DNA from: Alphaproteobacteria bacterium
GTDB lineage: Bacteria; Pseudomonadota; Alphaproteobacteria; SP197
Assembly (NCBI GenBank): GCA_016869675.1
Contig: VGDP01000024.1
Span: 1 to 49,671, forward strand
Length of the DNA stretch: 49,671 nt
Reading direction: 5' to 3'
The notes below the pieces were generated by a model. The model made no database searches, was not told where the DNA came from, and saw only the letters and a list, made by a program, of their open reading frames with translations. Shown piece after piece: positions 37,514 to 44,475 of the stretch (its first letter is position 1; every line of letters starts with the position of its first letter). The position numbers and the translations under genes are program-made.

Positions 37514-37957
37514 GTGCCGCGCATGACCATCGACGAAGCGGCGATCCGCCAGCTTGCGGCGCTGCTGCAGGAGACCGGGCTCGACGAGATCGAGATCGGC
37601 GACGGCGAACGCCACGTGCGCGTCGCGCGCAACGTGACGGCCGCCACGATCGCGGTGTCGCCGCCTGCCGCCCCCGCCTCGTCGCCGGTCGCCGCACCGT
37701 CGGCCGCGCCGGCTGGTCCCGTGGACGGCACCGTGACCTCGCCCATGGTAGGCACCGTCTACCTGGCGGGCGAACCGGGCGCGCCGCCCTTCATCAAGGT
37801 CGGCGACCTGGTGACCGAAGGCCAGACCCTGGTGATCGTCGAGGCCATGAAGGTCATGAACCCGATCAAGGCGCCGCGTGCGGGCCGGGTCGTCGAGATC
37901 AGGGTCGCCAACGGCGTGCCGGTGGAGTACGGCGAGATCCTCGTCGTTCTCGGCTGA
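37514..37957 (+). CDS. accB: Biotin carboxyl carrier protein of acetyl-CoA carboxylase
   Basis: A 147-aa BCCP. An N-terminal helical part ([20 protein letters not shown]), an Ala/Pro-rich flexible linker (residues 45-70), and a biotinyl domain with EAMKVMN, the biotinylated Lys being Lys113. GTG at 37514 was chosen over ATG at 37523 because GGAGG at 37502-37506 is 7 bp upstream of the GTG but 16 bp from the ATG. It starts 2 bp after aroQ and is followed by accC after 7 bp. Confidence 0.94.
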   Translation: MPRMTIDEAAIRQLAALLQETGLDEIEIGDGERHVRVARNVTAATIAVSPPAAPASSPVAAPSAAPAGPVDGTVTSPMVGTVYLAGEPGAPPFIKVGDLVTEGQTLVIVEAMKVMNPIKAPRAGRVVEIRVANGVPVEYGEILVVLG

Positions 37958-37964
37958 GGCGGCG

Positions 37965-39314
37965 ATGTTCGACAAGGTGCTGATCGCCAACCGCGGCGAA
38001 ATCGCCTTGCGTATCCACCGCGCCTGCCGCGAGATGGGCATCCACACGGTCGCGGTCCATTCGACCGCCGATGCCGACGCCATGCACGTGCGGCTGGCCG
38101 ACGAGAGCGTGTGCATCGGTCCGCCGCCGGCCAAGGACAGCTACCTGAACATCCCGGCCATCGTCTCGGCGGCCGAGATCACCAACGCCGACGCGATCCA
38201 CCCCGGCTACGGCTTCCTGTCCGAGAACGCCAAGTTCGCCGAGATCGTCGAGGCCCACGGCCTGGTCTTCATCGGCCCGACCGCCGAGCACATCCGCCTG
38301 ATGGGCGACAAGATCGCCGCCAAGGCGACCGTGCGCGGCCTCGGTGTCCCCTGCGTGCCGGGCTCCGACGGGCCGGTCGCCGACGCGGCCGAGGCCCGCC
38401 GCGTCGCCCGCGACATCGGCTACCCGGTGATGCTGAAGGCGGCGGCCGGCGGCGGCGGGCGCGGCATCAAGGTCGTGCAGGACGAGGCGGCGCTCGAGCC
38501 CGCCTTCACGCTCGCCAGCCAGGAAGCCATCGCTGCGTTCGGCAACGGCGCCCTTTACCTGGAGAAGTTTCTGGTCCGGCCGCGCCACATCGAGATCCAG
38601 GTGCTGGGCGACGGCAAAGGCACCGCGGTGCACCTGGGCGAGCGTGACTGTTCGCTGCAGCGGCGGCACCAGAAGGTGTTGGAGGAGGCGCCCTCGCCGG
38701 CGCTGAACGACGCCGAACGCGCGCGCATCGGCGCGACGGTGGCCAAGGCCATGGCGACGCTCGGCTACCGCGGCGCAGGCACCATCGAGTTCCTCTACGA
38801 CGGCGCGTTCCACTTCATCGAGATGAACACGCGCATCCAGGTGGAGCATCCGATCACCGAGATGATCACCGGCATCGACCTGGTGCGCGAACAGATCCGT
38901 ATCGCCGCGGGCGCCTCGCTCTCGTTCGGCCAGGAGGACGTGCGCTTCGCCGGCCACGCCATGGAGTGCCGCATCAACGCCGAGGACCCGGAGACGTTCG
39001 CGCCCTCGTCCGGCGTGGTGACGCGCTATCACGCCCCAGGCGGCCTGGGCGTGCGGGTTGATTCCGCACTCTACGGCGGCTACCGCGTGCCGCCGCACTA
39101 CGACAGCCTGATCGCCAAGCTGATCGTGCATGGGCGCACGCGCAACGAGTGCATCATGCGGCTCAGGCGCGCGCTCGACGAGTACGTGGCCGACGGCATC
39201 CGCACCACCATCCCATTGCACCAACGGCTCGTGCGCGATCCCGACTTCGCCAACGGCAACTACGACATCGCCCGGCTCGAGCGGTTCATGGAGCGAGCTA
39301 AGTCCGGCGCATGA
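37965..39314 (+). CDS. accC: Biotin carboxylase subunit of acetyl-CoA carboxylase
   Basis: A 449-aa ATP-grasp enzyme that carboxylates the biotin on AccB, the first step of fatty acid synthesis. N-terminal [20 protein letters not shown], the ATP-binding glycine loop [14 protein letters not shown], catalytic [14 protein letters not shown] and the C-terminal domain are intact. The start ATG 37965 fits the family exactly. Its TGA overlaps the aat ATG (ATGA), so the two are coupled. Confidence 0.96.
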   Translation: MFDKVLIANRGEIALRIHRACREMGIHTVAVHSTADADAMHVRLADESVCIGPPPAKDSYLNIPAIVSAAEITNADAIHPGYGFLSENAKFAEIVEAHGLVFIGPTAEHIRLMGDKIAAKATVRGLGVPCVPGSDGPVADAAEARRVARDIGYPVMLKAAAGGGGRGIKVVQDEAALEPAFTLASQEAIAAFGNGALYLEKFLVRPRHIEIQVLGDGKGTAVHLGERDCSLQRRHQKVLEEAPSPALNDAERARIGATVAKAMATLGYRGAGTIEFLYDGAFHFIEMNTRIQVEHPITEMITGIDLVREQIRIAAGASLSFGQEDVRFAGHAMECRINAEDPETFAPSSGVVTRYHAPGGLGVRVDSALYGGYRVPPHYDSLIAKLIVHGRTRNECIMRLRRALDEYVADGIRTTIPLHQRLVRDPDFANGNYDIARLERFMERAKSGA

Positions 39315-39901
39315 GCCGGCTGGACCCCGAGCTGGTGCTGCGCGCCTACGCCCTGGGTGTGTTCCCCATGGCCGAGACGCGCGACGACCGGGACGTCCAT
39401 TGGATCGAGCCGCACCGGCGCGGCATCATCCCGCTGGAAGGCCTTCACGTCTCGCATCGGCTGGCGCGCACGGTCCGCTCGGGCCGCTTCGAGGTGCGTG
39501 TCGACACGGCATGCGCGGCGGTGCTGGCCGCCTGCGCCGAACCGACCGCGACGCGCCGCGAGACCTGGATCAACGACGCGATCATCGACGCCTATACCGA
39601 ACTGCACCACGCCGGGTTCGTCCACTCGGTCGAGACCTGGCGCGAAGATTGGCTGGTCGGCGGGCTCTACGGCGTGGCTCTGGGTGCGGCGTTTTTCGGC
39701 GAAAGCATGTTCAGCCGCGAGGCCGACGCCAGCAAGGTCGCGCTGGTCCACCTGGTCGAGCGGCTGCGCCGGGGCGGCTTCGTCCTCCTGGACACCCAGT
39801 TCGTCACCGACCACCTGCGCCGGCTCGGCGCGGTCGAGGTGCCGCGCGATCGCTACCTGCGGCTGTTGGCCGAGGCGCTGGACAAGCGTGCGACGTTCTG
39901 A
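39311..39901 (+). CDS. aat: Leucyl/phenylalanyl-tRNA-protein transferase
   Basis: A 196-aa enzyme that adds Leu or Phe to N-terminal Lys/Arg of proteins, marking them for ClpAP in the N-degron pathway. Conserved blocks [53 protein letters not shown] and [11 protein letters not shown] are present. It is coupled to accC by a 4-bp overlap, a frequent alphaproteobacterial arrangement. Somewhat shorter than the E. coli enzyme, normal for this group. Confidence 0.95.
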   Translation: MSRLDPELVLRAYALGVFPMAETRDDRDVHWIEPHRRGIIPLEGLHVSHRLARTVRSGRFEVRVDTACAAVLAACAEPTATRRETWINDAIIDAYTELHHAGFVHSVETWREDWLVGGLYGVALGAAFFGESMFSREADASKVALVHLVERLRRGGFVLLDTQFVTDHLRRLGAVEVPRDRYLRLLAEALDKRATF

Positions 39902-39931
39902 TGCGCTGAACCTCGAGACCCCGCGAGGACG

Positions 39932-41032
39932 ATGCCCCGAGACTTGACCCTTGAGGACGTGGAGGTGCTGGCCGTCGGCGCCTGGATCCTGGGCACCGGC
40001 GGCGGCGGCAGCCCGTATCTCGGCCTGCTCAACATGCGCAAGCTCTACGCCGAGGGGTGCCGCGTCCGACTGGCGGACGCCGCGTCATTCGCCGATGATG
40101 CGCCGATCGCCGTGGTCTCTACCATGGGCGCGCCGCTGGTCGGCCAGGAACGCCTGACCGACAGCCGCAACGTGGCACGCGCCGTCGCCCTGATGGAGGA
40201 ACACACGGGGCTGCGCTTCGCGGGCATCATGGCCGTCGAGATCGGCGGCGGCAACGCGATCCAGCCACTCATGGCGGCGGCGCACCTGGACCAGCCGGTG
40301 GTCGACGCGGACTTCATGGGCCGCGCCTACCCGGAGGCCCAGATGACCAGCGCCGCGGTCGGCGGCCTGCGCCCCTACCCACTGACCTCGGTCGACCCGC
40401 GCGGCATTGAGACCATCGTCGAGCGCGTGCCAGACTGGCCGTGGATGGAGCGCATCAGCCGGCGCATCTGCGTCGAGCTCGGCTCGACGGTGGCCACGTG
40501 CAAGGCGCCGCGCACAGGTGCCGAGATCAAGCGTTGGGGCATCCTGGGGACGGTCAGCAAGGCGATCGCCATCGGCCGCGCGGTGCGCGAGGCCCAGCGC
40601 AGTCACCAAGACCCCATTGCCGCGATCCTCGCCACCGAGCCCGGGATCGTGCTGTTCGCGGGCAAGGTCGTCGACGTGGATCGCCGCGCCACCGGCGGGT
40701 TCCTGCGCGGCCGGGTGTGCATCGACGGGCTGGACGCCTGGCAGGGCGGCGCGCTCGCCATCGCCTTCCAGAACGAATGGATCGTCGCGTGGCGCGACGA
40801 CTCCCCCTGCGCCATGTCGCCCGACCTGATCTGCGTGCTGGACGCGGCCAGCGGCGAGGCTGTGGGCAGCGAGACCATCCGCTATGGCCAGCGCGTCACG
40901 GTGATCGCCCTGCCGCCGCCGCCCGTGTTTCTGAGCCCGCGCGGGCTCGCCCACGTCGGCCCGCGCGCCTTCGGCTACGATCTGGACTACCGTGGCGTGT
41001 TCGCCGCGAGATGCGGGACGCGATCAGCGTAG
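39932..41032 (+). CDS. DUF917 family protein (hydantoinase/oxoprolinase-associated)
   Basis: A 366-aa protein matching the DUF917 family, with ILGTGGGGSPYLGLL at residues 19-33, EIGGGNAIQPLMAAA, VVDADFMGRAYPE and a C-terminal beta-rich domain. DUF917 proteins are often encoded beside hydantoinase/oxoprolinase subunits or purine permeases, and their reaction is not established. Here none of those partners is present. GAGGAC precedes the ATG. Its last 9 bp overlap the 3' end of parE on the other strand. Confidence 0.85.
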   Translation: MPRDLTLEDVEVLAVGAWILGTGGGGSPYLGLLNMRKLYAEGCRVRLADAASFADDAPIAVVSTMGAPLVGQERLTDSRNVARAVALMEEHTGLRFAGIMAVEIGGGNAIQPLMAAAHLDQPVVDADFMGRAYPEAQMTSAAVGGLRPYPLTSVDPRGIETIVERVPDWPWMERISRRICVELGSTVATCKAPRTGAEIKRWGILGTVSKAIAIGRAVREAQRSHQDPIAAILATEPGIVLFAGKVVDVDRRATGGFLRGRVCIDGLDAWQGGALAIAFQNEWIVAWRDDSPCAMSPDLICVLDAASGEAVGSETIRYGQRVTVIALPPPPVFLSPRGLAHVGPRAFGYDLDYRGVFAARCGTRSA

Positions 41033-41326
41033 GTCTCGCGCCCAGTCACGGCCACGGTACAAGCAGCGAAGGATCGTGACCCTATCGTCCGCCACCGTGA
41101 AGGCGATGGTCAACGAACGCTCGAATCCGACGATGCGCAGACCTGGACGCACATCGTCATGCCGCGTACCGCGCTCGGGTCCGACCTCCAGGTCAAGGCA
41201 ATACGATTCGACGCGCGCCAGATAGGCGCCCGCCACGTCGGCGCCGACCTTCTGGAGAATCCAATCGAACAGGCGGGCCAGATCATTGCGCGCATGGGGC
41301 GAAAAGACGACCCGGCGTGGTGTCAC
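41024..41326 (-). CDS. parE: RelE/ParE-family toxin
   Basis: A 100-aa toxin of the ParE fold (FSPHARNDLARLFDWILQKV at the N-terminus, RSLTIAFTVADDRVTILRCL in the sheet). ParE toxins typically poison DNA gyrase; some family members are mRNA interferases instead. The GTG start overlaps the TGA of the antitoxin gene (GTGA), normal for such pairs. No truncation is visible. Confidence 0.9.
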   Translation of the reverse strand: MTPRRVVFSPHARNDLARLFDWILQKVGADVAGAYLARVESYCLDLEVGPERGTRHDDVRPGLRIVGFERSLTIAFTVADDRVTILRCLYRGRDWARDLR

Positions 41327-41604
41327 CGATCCTGCGCACGCCGGGCGGCGATCGTCTCGCGAACCATATCGAAGACGTCGATTGCGTCTATCGCCGAGCC
41401 CGGATCGGCGACCATCGCGTCATACACTGGGGCAACGTCCTCACGAAGCCAGCGATCGACGGCGGCGTCGCGTTCCTGAAGCGCCCTGAGCCCAGCGCGC
41501 ACGACCTCGCTGGCCGACGCATACGCGCCCGAGCCGACCTGGGCGTCAATGTAGGCCGATTGCTCCTCAGGCAAGGTGATGGTCCGCCGCGCGGGACTGG
41601 GCAT
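41323..41604 (-). CDS. parD: ParD-family antitoxin (ribbon-helix-helix)
   Basis: A 93-aa antitoxin with an N-terminal ribbon-helix-helix DNA-binding domain (RRTITLPEEQSAYIDAQVGS, then YASASEVVRAGLRALQERD) and a C-terminal tail (residues 50-93) that would wrap ParE. It should repress its own operon through the palindrome about 35 bp upstream. It lies upstream of and overlaps parE. Confidence 0.92.
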   Translation of the reverse strand: MPSPARRTITLPEEQSAYIDAQVGSGAYASASEVVRAGLRALQERDAAVDRWLREDVAPVYDAMVADPGSAIDAIDVFDMVRETIAARRAQDR

Positions 41605-41637
41605 CGTCGGTACCTCGCGTGCCAGGGTTCGTCACAA

Positions 41638-41654
41638 GTATGATAATGTCATAC
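41638..41654 (-). promoter_or_regulatory. Palindromic operator upstream of parDE
   Basis: GTATGA (41638-41643) and TCATAC (41649-41654) form a perfect inverted repeat around TAATG, 34 bp before the parD ATG. On the minus strand it contains TATCAT, a possible -10 box. A 6-bp-arm palindrome of this kind is typical of ribbon-helix-helix antitoxin autoregulation. The remaining stretch to 41720 holds nothing recognisable. Confidence 0.6.
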
Positions 41655-41720
41655 CACGACTGCCGCCTCAGGAGACTGCATCCTTTAGGCGCTCAGCGTC
41701 CGGTAGGGCGGCGACCCGGT

Positions 41721-42518
41721 TCAGTGGATGAACTGTAGCGCGCGTAGGACGTCCATGTAGTCGTCGGCTTCCAGGCGCACGGTGCGGTCGGCGACGTGGT
41801 GGGCGCCCGGGTAGTGGGACGCCTTGTAGGCGTGGACGGGGTCGTTGTAGGCGATTTCGAGCGTCCAGAGGTTGGCCAGCGGCAGCAGCATGGCCTTGCG
41901 ATCGTCGGCCAGCGCCGCGGCGATCCCCGCCTTGATGTCGGCGCGCGCCTTGGCCGGCGCGATGCTGATGGTCGACGGGCCGACGCCCCGGCTGGTCGCC
42001 AGCGTGTGGATGCGCGGGTTGGCTTGGCGCACATGGGCCTGGAGTCCTTCGTCGCCCGAGACGAAGACCACGGGAACGCCCAGCGTCGAGGCCGCCGTGG
42101 CGTAGAGCAGGAATTCCGACGCGCGCCGGCCGTTGAGCCGTGCCTCGGCGATCTTGAGCGTGAGCGTGTGGGCCAGCGGGTTGTCCTCGGTGCCGGCTGG
42201 CGCGTGGTAGCCGACGAACGCCGCAGCGGCGAAGCTCGCGTCGAGCTCCTGGACCATGCCGAGCGGATGGCCGCTCCAACCCCGGATCAGGCGCACGCAA
42301 TCGGGCAGACGTTCGGCCAGGATGTTGCGCCCCGAGTAGTGCGCGTCCTTCAGCCAGATTTCGGTGGCGCCGGCCGCGATCGCGCCTTCGCACGCGGCGA
42401 CCGCCTCGCCGGTCATCCGTTCCTGGAACTGCGGGTGGGCCTTGTGGTCGTGTTCGGCCTCGTCCCAATGAGTAATGCCCGCAACACCTTCGATATCGAT
42501 GCTAATGTAAACTTTCAT
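41721..42518 (-). CDS. M55-family D-aminopeptidase (DppA-like)
   Basis: A 265-aa zinc peptidase of the M55 family. Zinc-ligand motifs at the N-terminus (SIDIEGVAGI, residues 6-15), KDAHYSGRN, and FVGYHAPAGT are intact, as is the C-terminal region EIAYNDPVHAYKASHYPG. Known members release D-amino acids from peptides and probably act on wall-derived peptides. A GGAG ribosome site precedes the ATG. No dipeptide transporter genes are next to it, unlike B. subtilis dppA. Confidence 0.9.
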   Translation of the reverse strand: MKVYISIDIEGVAGITHWDEAEHDHKAHPQFQERMTGEAVAACEGAIAAGATEIWLKDAHYSGRNILAERLPDCVRLIRGWSGHPLGMVQELDASFAAAAFVGYHAPAGTEDNPLAHTLTLKIAEARLNGRRASEFLLYATAASTLGVPVVFVSGDEGLQAHVRQANPRIHTLATSRGVGPSTISIAPAKARADIKAGIAAALADDRKAMLLPLANLWTLEIAYNDPVHAYKASHYPGAHHVADRTVRLEADDYMDVLRALQFIH

Positions 42519-42545
42519 GTGAACTCCGATGACGTGCCGATAGTG

Positions 42546-42968
42546 TCAGGGTGTCGCCGCGGCGTCCGACCCGGCCTCGCCGTCGACCGCCGGCGCATCC
42601 TCGCGGCAGTCCAGCACCCACAGGTCGTAGACCGGGTGCTCCATCGCCGACAGCCCCGGCGAGGACGCGAACATCCAGCCGGAGAACACTTCCTCGGGCG
42701 GGGCGTCGGGGGGCAGTTCGCGAATCTCGAGGAAGGCCGCGCTTTCGGGCGGCTCCTCGGGCGGCGCCTTGATGCACGCGCGGGCGACGACCTCGAGCGC
42801 GCCGAAGCGCACGGCCGTGTCCATCGGCACCTCGATCGTGAAAACCCGCGCGGTCAGCTTGTCGAGCCCCTGCAGCACGGCGACCGGCGCGGCCATGGCG
42901 ACCGCAGGCGCCGTCAACGCGGTAAGGAACGCGAAGGCGACGAAAACGTCAGCGCTTGAACGCGGCAT
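42546..42968 (-). CDS. DUF2155 exported protein
   Basis: A 140-aa protein of the alphaproteobacterial DUF2155 family. Signal peptide (VFVAFAFLTALTAPAVAMAAP) then a conserved domain: VLQGLDKLTARVFTIEVPMD, FGALEVVARACIKAPPEE, VFSGWMFASSPGLSAMEHPVYDLWVLDC. Two cysteines (in ARACIK and VLDCRE) could form a disulfide. Function unknown. It overlaps the upstream 73-aa gene by 20 bp and belongs to the same minus-strand block as mlaD. Confidence 0.85.
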   Translation of the reverse strand: MPRSSADVFVAFAFLTALTAPAVAMAAPVAVLQGLDKLTARVFTIEVPMDTAVRFGALEVVARACIKAPPEEPPESAAFLEIRELPPDAPPEEVFSGWMFASSPGLSAMEHPVYDLWVLDCREDAPAVDGEAGSDAAATP

Positions 42969-43170
42969 TGAGCCCGTCGATCAGACGATGCAGTTCGGCA
43001 CGGACTTGGGCCTCGTCGCAGCCCATGAGCACGGCATCCTCGATCGCGTCCTGACACATTTTCTGAATTTCGTCGATGTTCTCGTTGAGAACCTTTATCT
43101 TTTCGACGCAGCTCACCGGGCGGCCATCGGGTCCGAGCCAGGTCGGATGCTGGACCGATTCACGCTTCAT
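42949..43170 (-). CDS. Small conserved hypothetical protein (73 aa)
   Basis: 73 residues, mostly helical (VEKIKVLNENIDEIQKMCQD, then DEAQVRAELHRLIDGLNAAF). It has cysteines at positions 21, 39 and 51, no signal peptide and no membrane segment. I do not know its function. Its place between mlaD and the DUF2155 gene, on the same strand and overlapping the latter, supports its being real. Confidence 0.65.
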   Translation of the reverse strand: MKRESVQHPTWLGPDGRPVSCVEKIKVLNENIDEIQKMCQDAIEDAVLMGCDEAQVRAELHRLIDGLNAAFKR

Positions 43171-43202
43171 GTCCGTACCAGGGCGGCGCCCCGCTCCTGC
43201 CG

Positions 43203-43649
43203 TCAGTCGGCCGTCGTGTCGGACGAGGACGAGCCGCCCGAGTAATTGTAGATGAGCTTGCCGAGCAGGGTTTCCAAGTTCACCGCCGGCTGGGTGATGG
43301 TGATCTGGCCGCCGGGCGCGATGGTCTCCTCCAGCCCGCCCGGCTGCAACGCCACGTACTTGCCACCCAGCAAGCCATCGCTCGCGATCATCGCCGTGGT
43401 GTCTTCGGGCAGCACGACGTCCGACCAGATGCTGAGCGTGACGACGGCGCGGAAGAAATCGGGCTCGAGGGTCTGGTCGACGACGGTGCCAACACGGATA
43501 CCGCTAATGCGCACATCATCGCCGACCGACAGCCCATCGATGGCCGAGAACTTGGCGGAGATGGTGTAGCCCTCCACCGGCGCGACGTTGCCGCGGCTGT
43601 AGGCGAACACCAGGAAGAACGCCGCGACGGCCAGGACGACGGCGCCCAT
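43203..43649 (-). CDS. mlaD: MlaD-type MCE protein of the phospholipid transport system
   Basis: 148 aa from the ATG. One N-terminal membrane helix (GAVVLAVAAFFLVFAY) anchors a single MCE domain (YTISAKFSAIDGLSVGDDVR to QPGGLEETI). MlaD forms a hexameric ring that carries phospholipids between membranes. The frame continues upstream of this ATG as KRHAIETV to a CTG codon at 43674-43676 preceded by AGGATAAGA, and family members normally contain these residues. The true start is therefore probably the CTG. MlaE and MlaF are not in the window. Confidence 0.9.
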   Translation of the reverse strand: MGAVVLAVAAFFLVFAYSRGNVAPVEGYTISAKFSAIDGLSVGDDVRISGIRVGTVVDQTLEPDFFRAVVTLSIWSDVVLPEDTTAMIASDGLLGGKYVALQPGGLEETIAPGGQITITQPAVNLETLLGKLIYNYSGGSSSSDTTAD

Positions 43650-43708
43650 GACGGTTTCTATCGCGTGTCTTTTCAGAGTCTTATCCTATGATCTCCGCGT
43701 GCGGCCGA

Positions 43709-44071
43709 TTAAGGCCGCCACGCCTGATAATCGCCCGTCGCCCGTGGGCGCCGCGCGCCGGTCAGGAGCGAACCGGGCGGCAGCTGCGCTGAACCGGTGC
43801 CCGAGAGGTTCGGTACGTGCGGCTTCTCCCACGGCTGGGTGGGTAGCGGCGCTTCACTCGGCGGTCGATCGACGATGCGATGCAGCCAAGCATGCCACTC
43901 CGGCGGTACCGCCGAGGCCTCGGGCTTGCCTGCGTACAGCACCCAGCGCTTGCGCCGGGCGCCTCCGTCATCGTGGTCGCCTGCCTTTTCTTGATAATAG
44001 CGGTTGCCCGCCCCGTCCGTGCCGACCAGCTCGCCGCGCAACAACGTGAAAAGACGCGTACCTAGGGACAT
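43709..44071 (-). CDS. NDUFA12-family complex I accessory subunit
   Basis: A 120-aa homologue of mitochondrial NDUFA12 (B17.2), an accessory subunit of NADH:quinone oxidoreductase found in alphaproteobacteria. It shows LFTLLRGELVGTDGAGNRYY, RRKRWVLYAGKPEAS, VPPEWHAWLHRIVDRPP and the C-terminal GDYQAWRP. It ends in TAA. The palindrome TTCACC-GT-GGTGAA (44074-44087) lies just upstream of the ATG and could occlude the ribosome site. It stands apart from any nuo operon here, as is usual. Confidence 0.93.
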   Translation of the reverse strand: MSLGTRLFTLLRGELVGTDGAGNRYYQEKAGDHDDGGARRKRWVLYAGKPEASAVPPEWHAWLHRIVDRPPSEAPLPTQPWEKPHVPNLSGTGSAQLPPGSLLTGARRPRATGDYQAWRP

Positions 44072-44475
44072 GGTTCACCGTGGTGAATGCGTCGTCATCT
44101 TGCCCGGCCGTCCCCGCGTCGTAAAGGGTTGCCTCCGAGTCTGACGTCGCGCGCAGGGGTCGCGCGGCGTGCCGCATCCGGTTCGTCGTGCCCTGCTCCC
44201 CTCTCGCGCCGCGCGTGGACGAAGCGGCGCAAGGCGCTGGTGAACAACGGCAACATGGAACGTTCCTCAGACGACATCTTGTTGTCTCGGAGCGCTATCT
44301 AGTATGTGCCATTGCGGATTCACACCACATAGAGTTGACAGCGTTAGTTACCCCGACCACACTCCCCAGCCCTAGGGGGTGACGGTCCTCGGGGACACTA
44401 GGTCTCGGTGCGCTACGACGCACCACGAAGAGCTGGTGTGGGGGCCGTCGGGCATCAAGTGGTCGGGGAAACATC
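44072..44475 (+). promoter_or_regulatory. nrdJ promoter, candidate NrdR boxes and structured leader
   Basis: TTGACA (44335-44340) is a perfect -35, with CACACT 17 bp on as a weak -10. Two NrdR-box-like 16-mers, GCGCTATCTAGTATGT (44292-44307) and ACACCACATAGAGTTG (44322-44337), start exactly 30 bp apart, and the second overlaps the -35. In the leader CCTAG (44371-44375) pairs with CTAGG (44398-44402). GGTGCG (44407-44412) pairs with CGCACC (44419-44424), and CACCA (44421-44425) can instead pair with TGGTG (44434-44438), so two hairpins exclude each other. No gene is supported in 44088-44290. Confidence 0.45.

Noticed and set aside
44341-44475. Cobalamin riboswitch upstream of nrdJ
   Set aside because: The leader is structured, but I see no B12-box-like sequence (GCCACTG) or four-way core. 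Only simple hairpins are supported.
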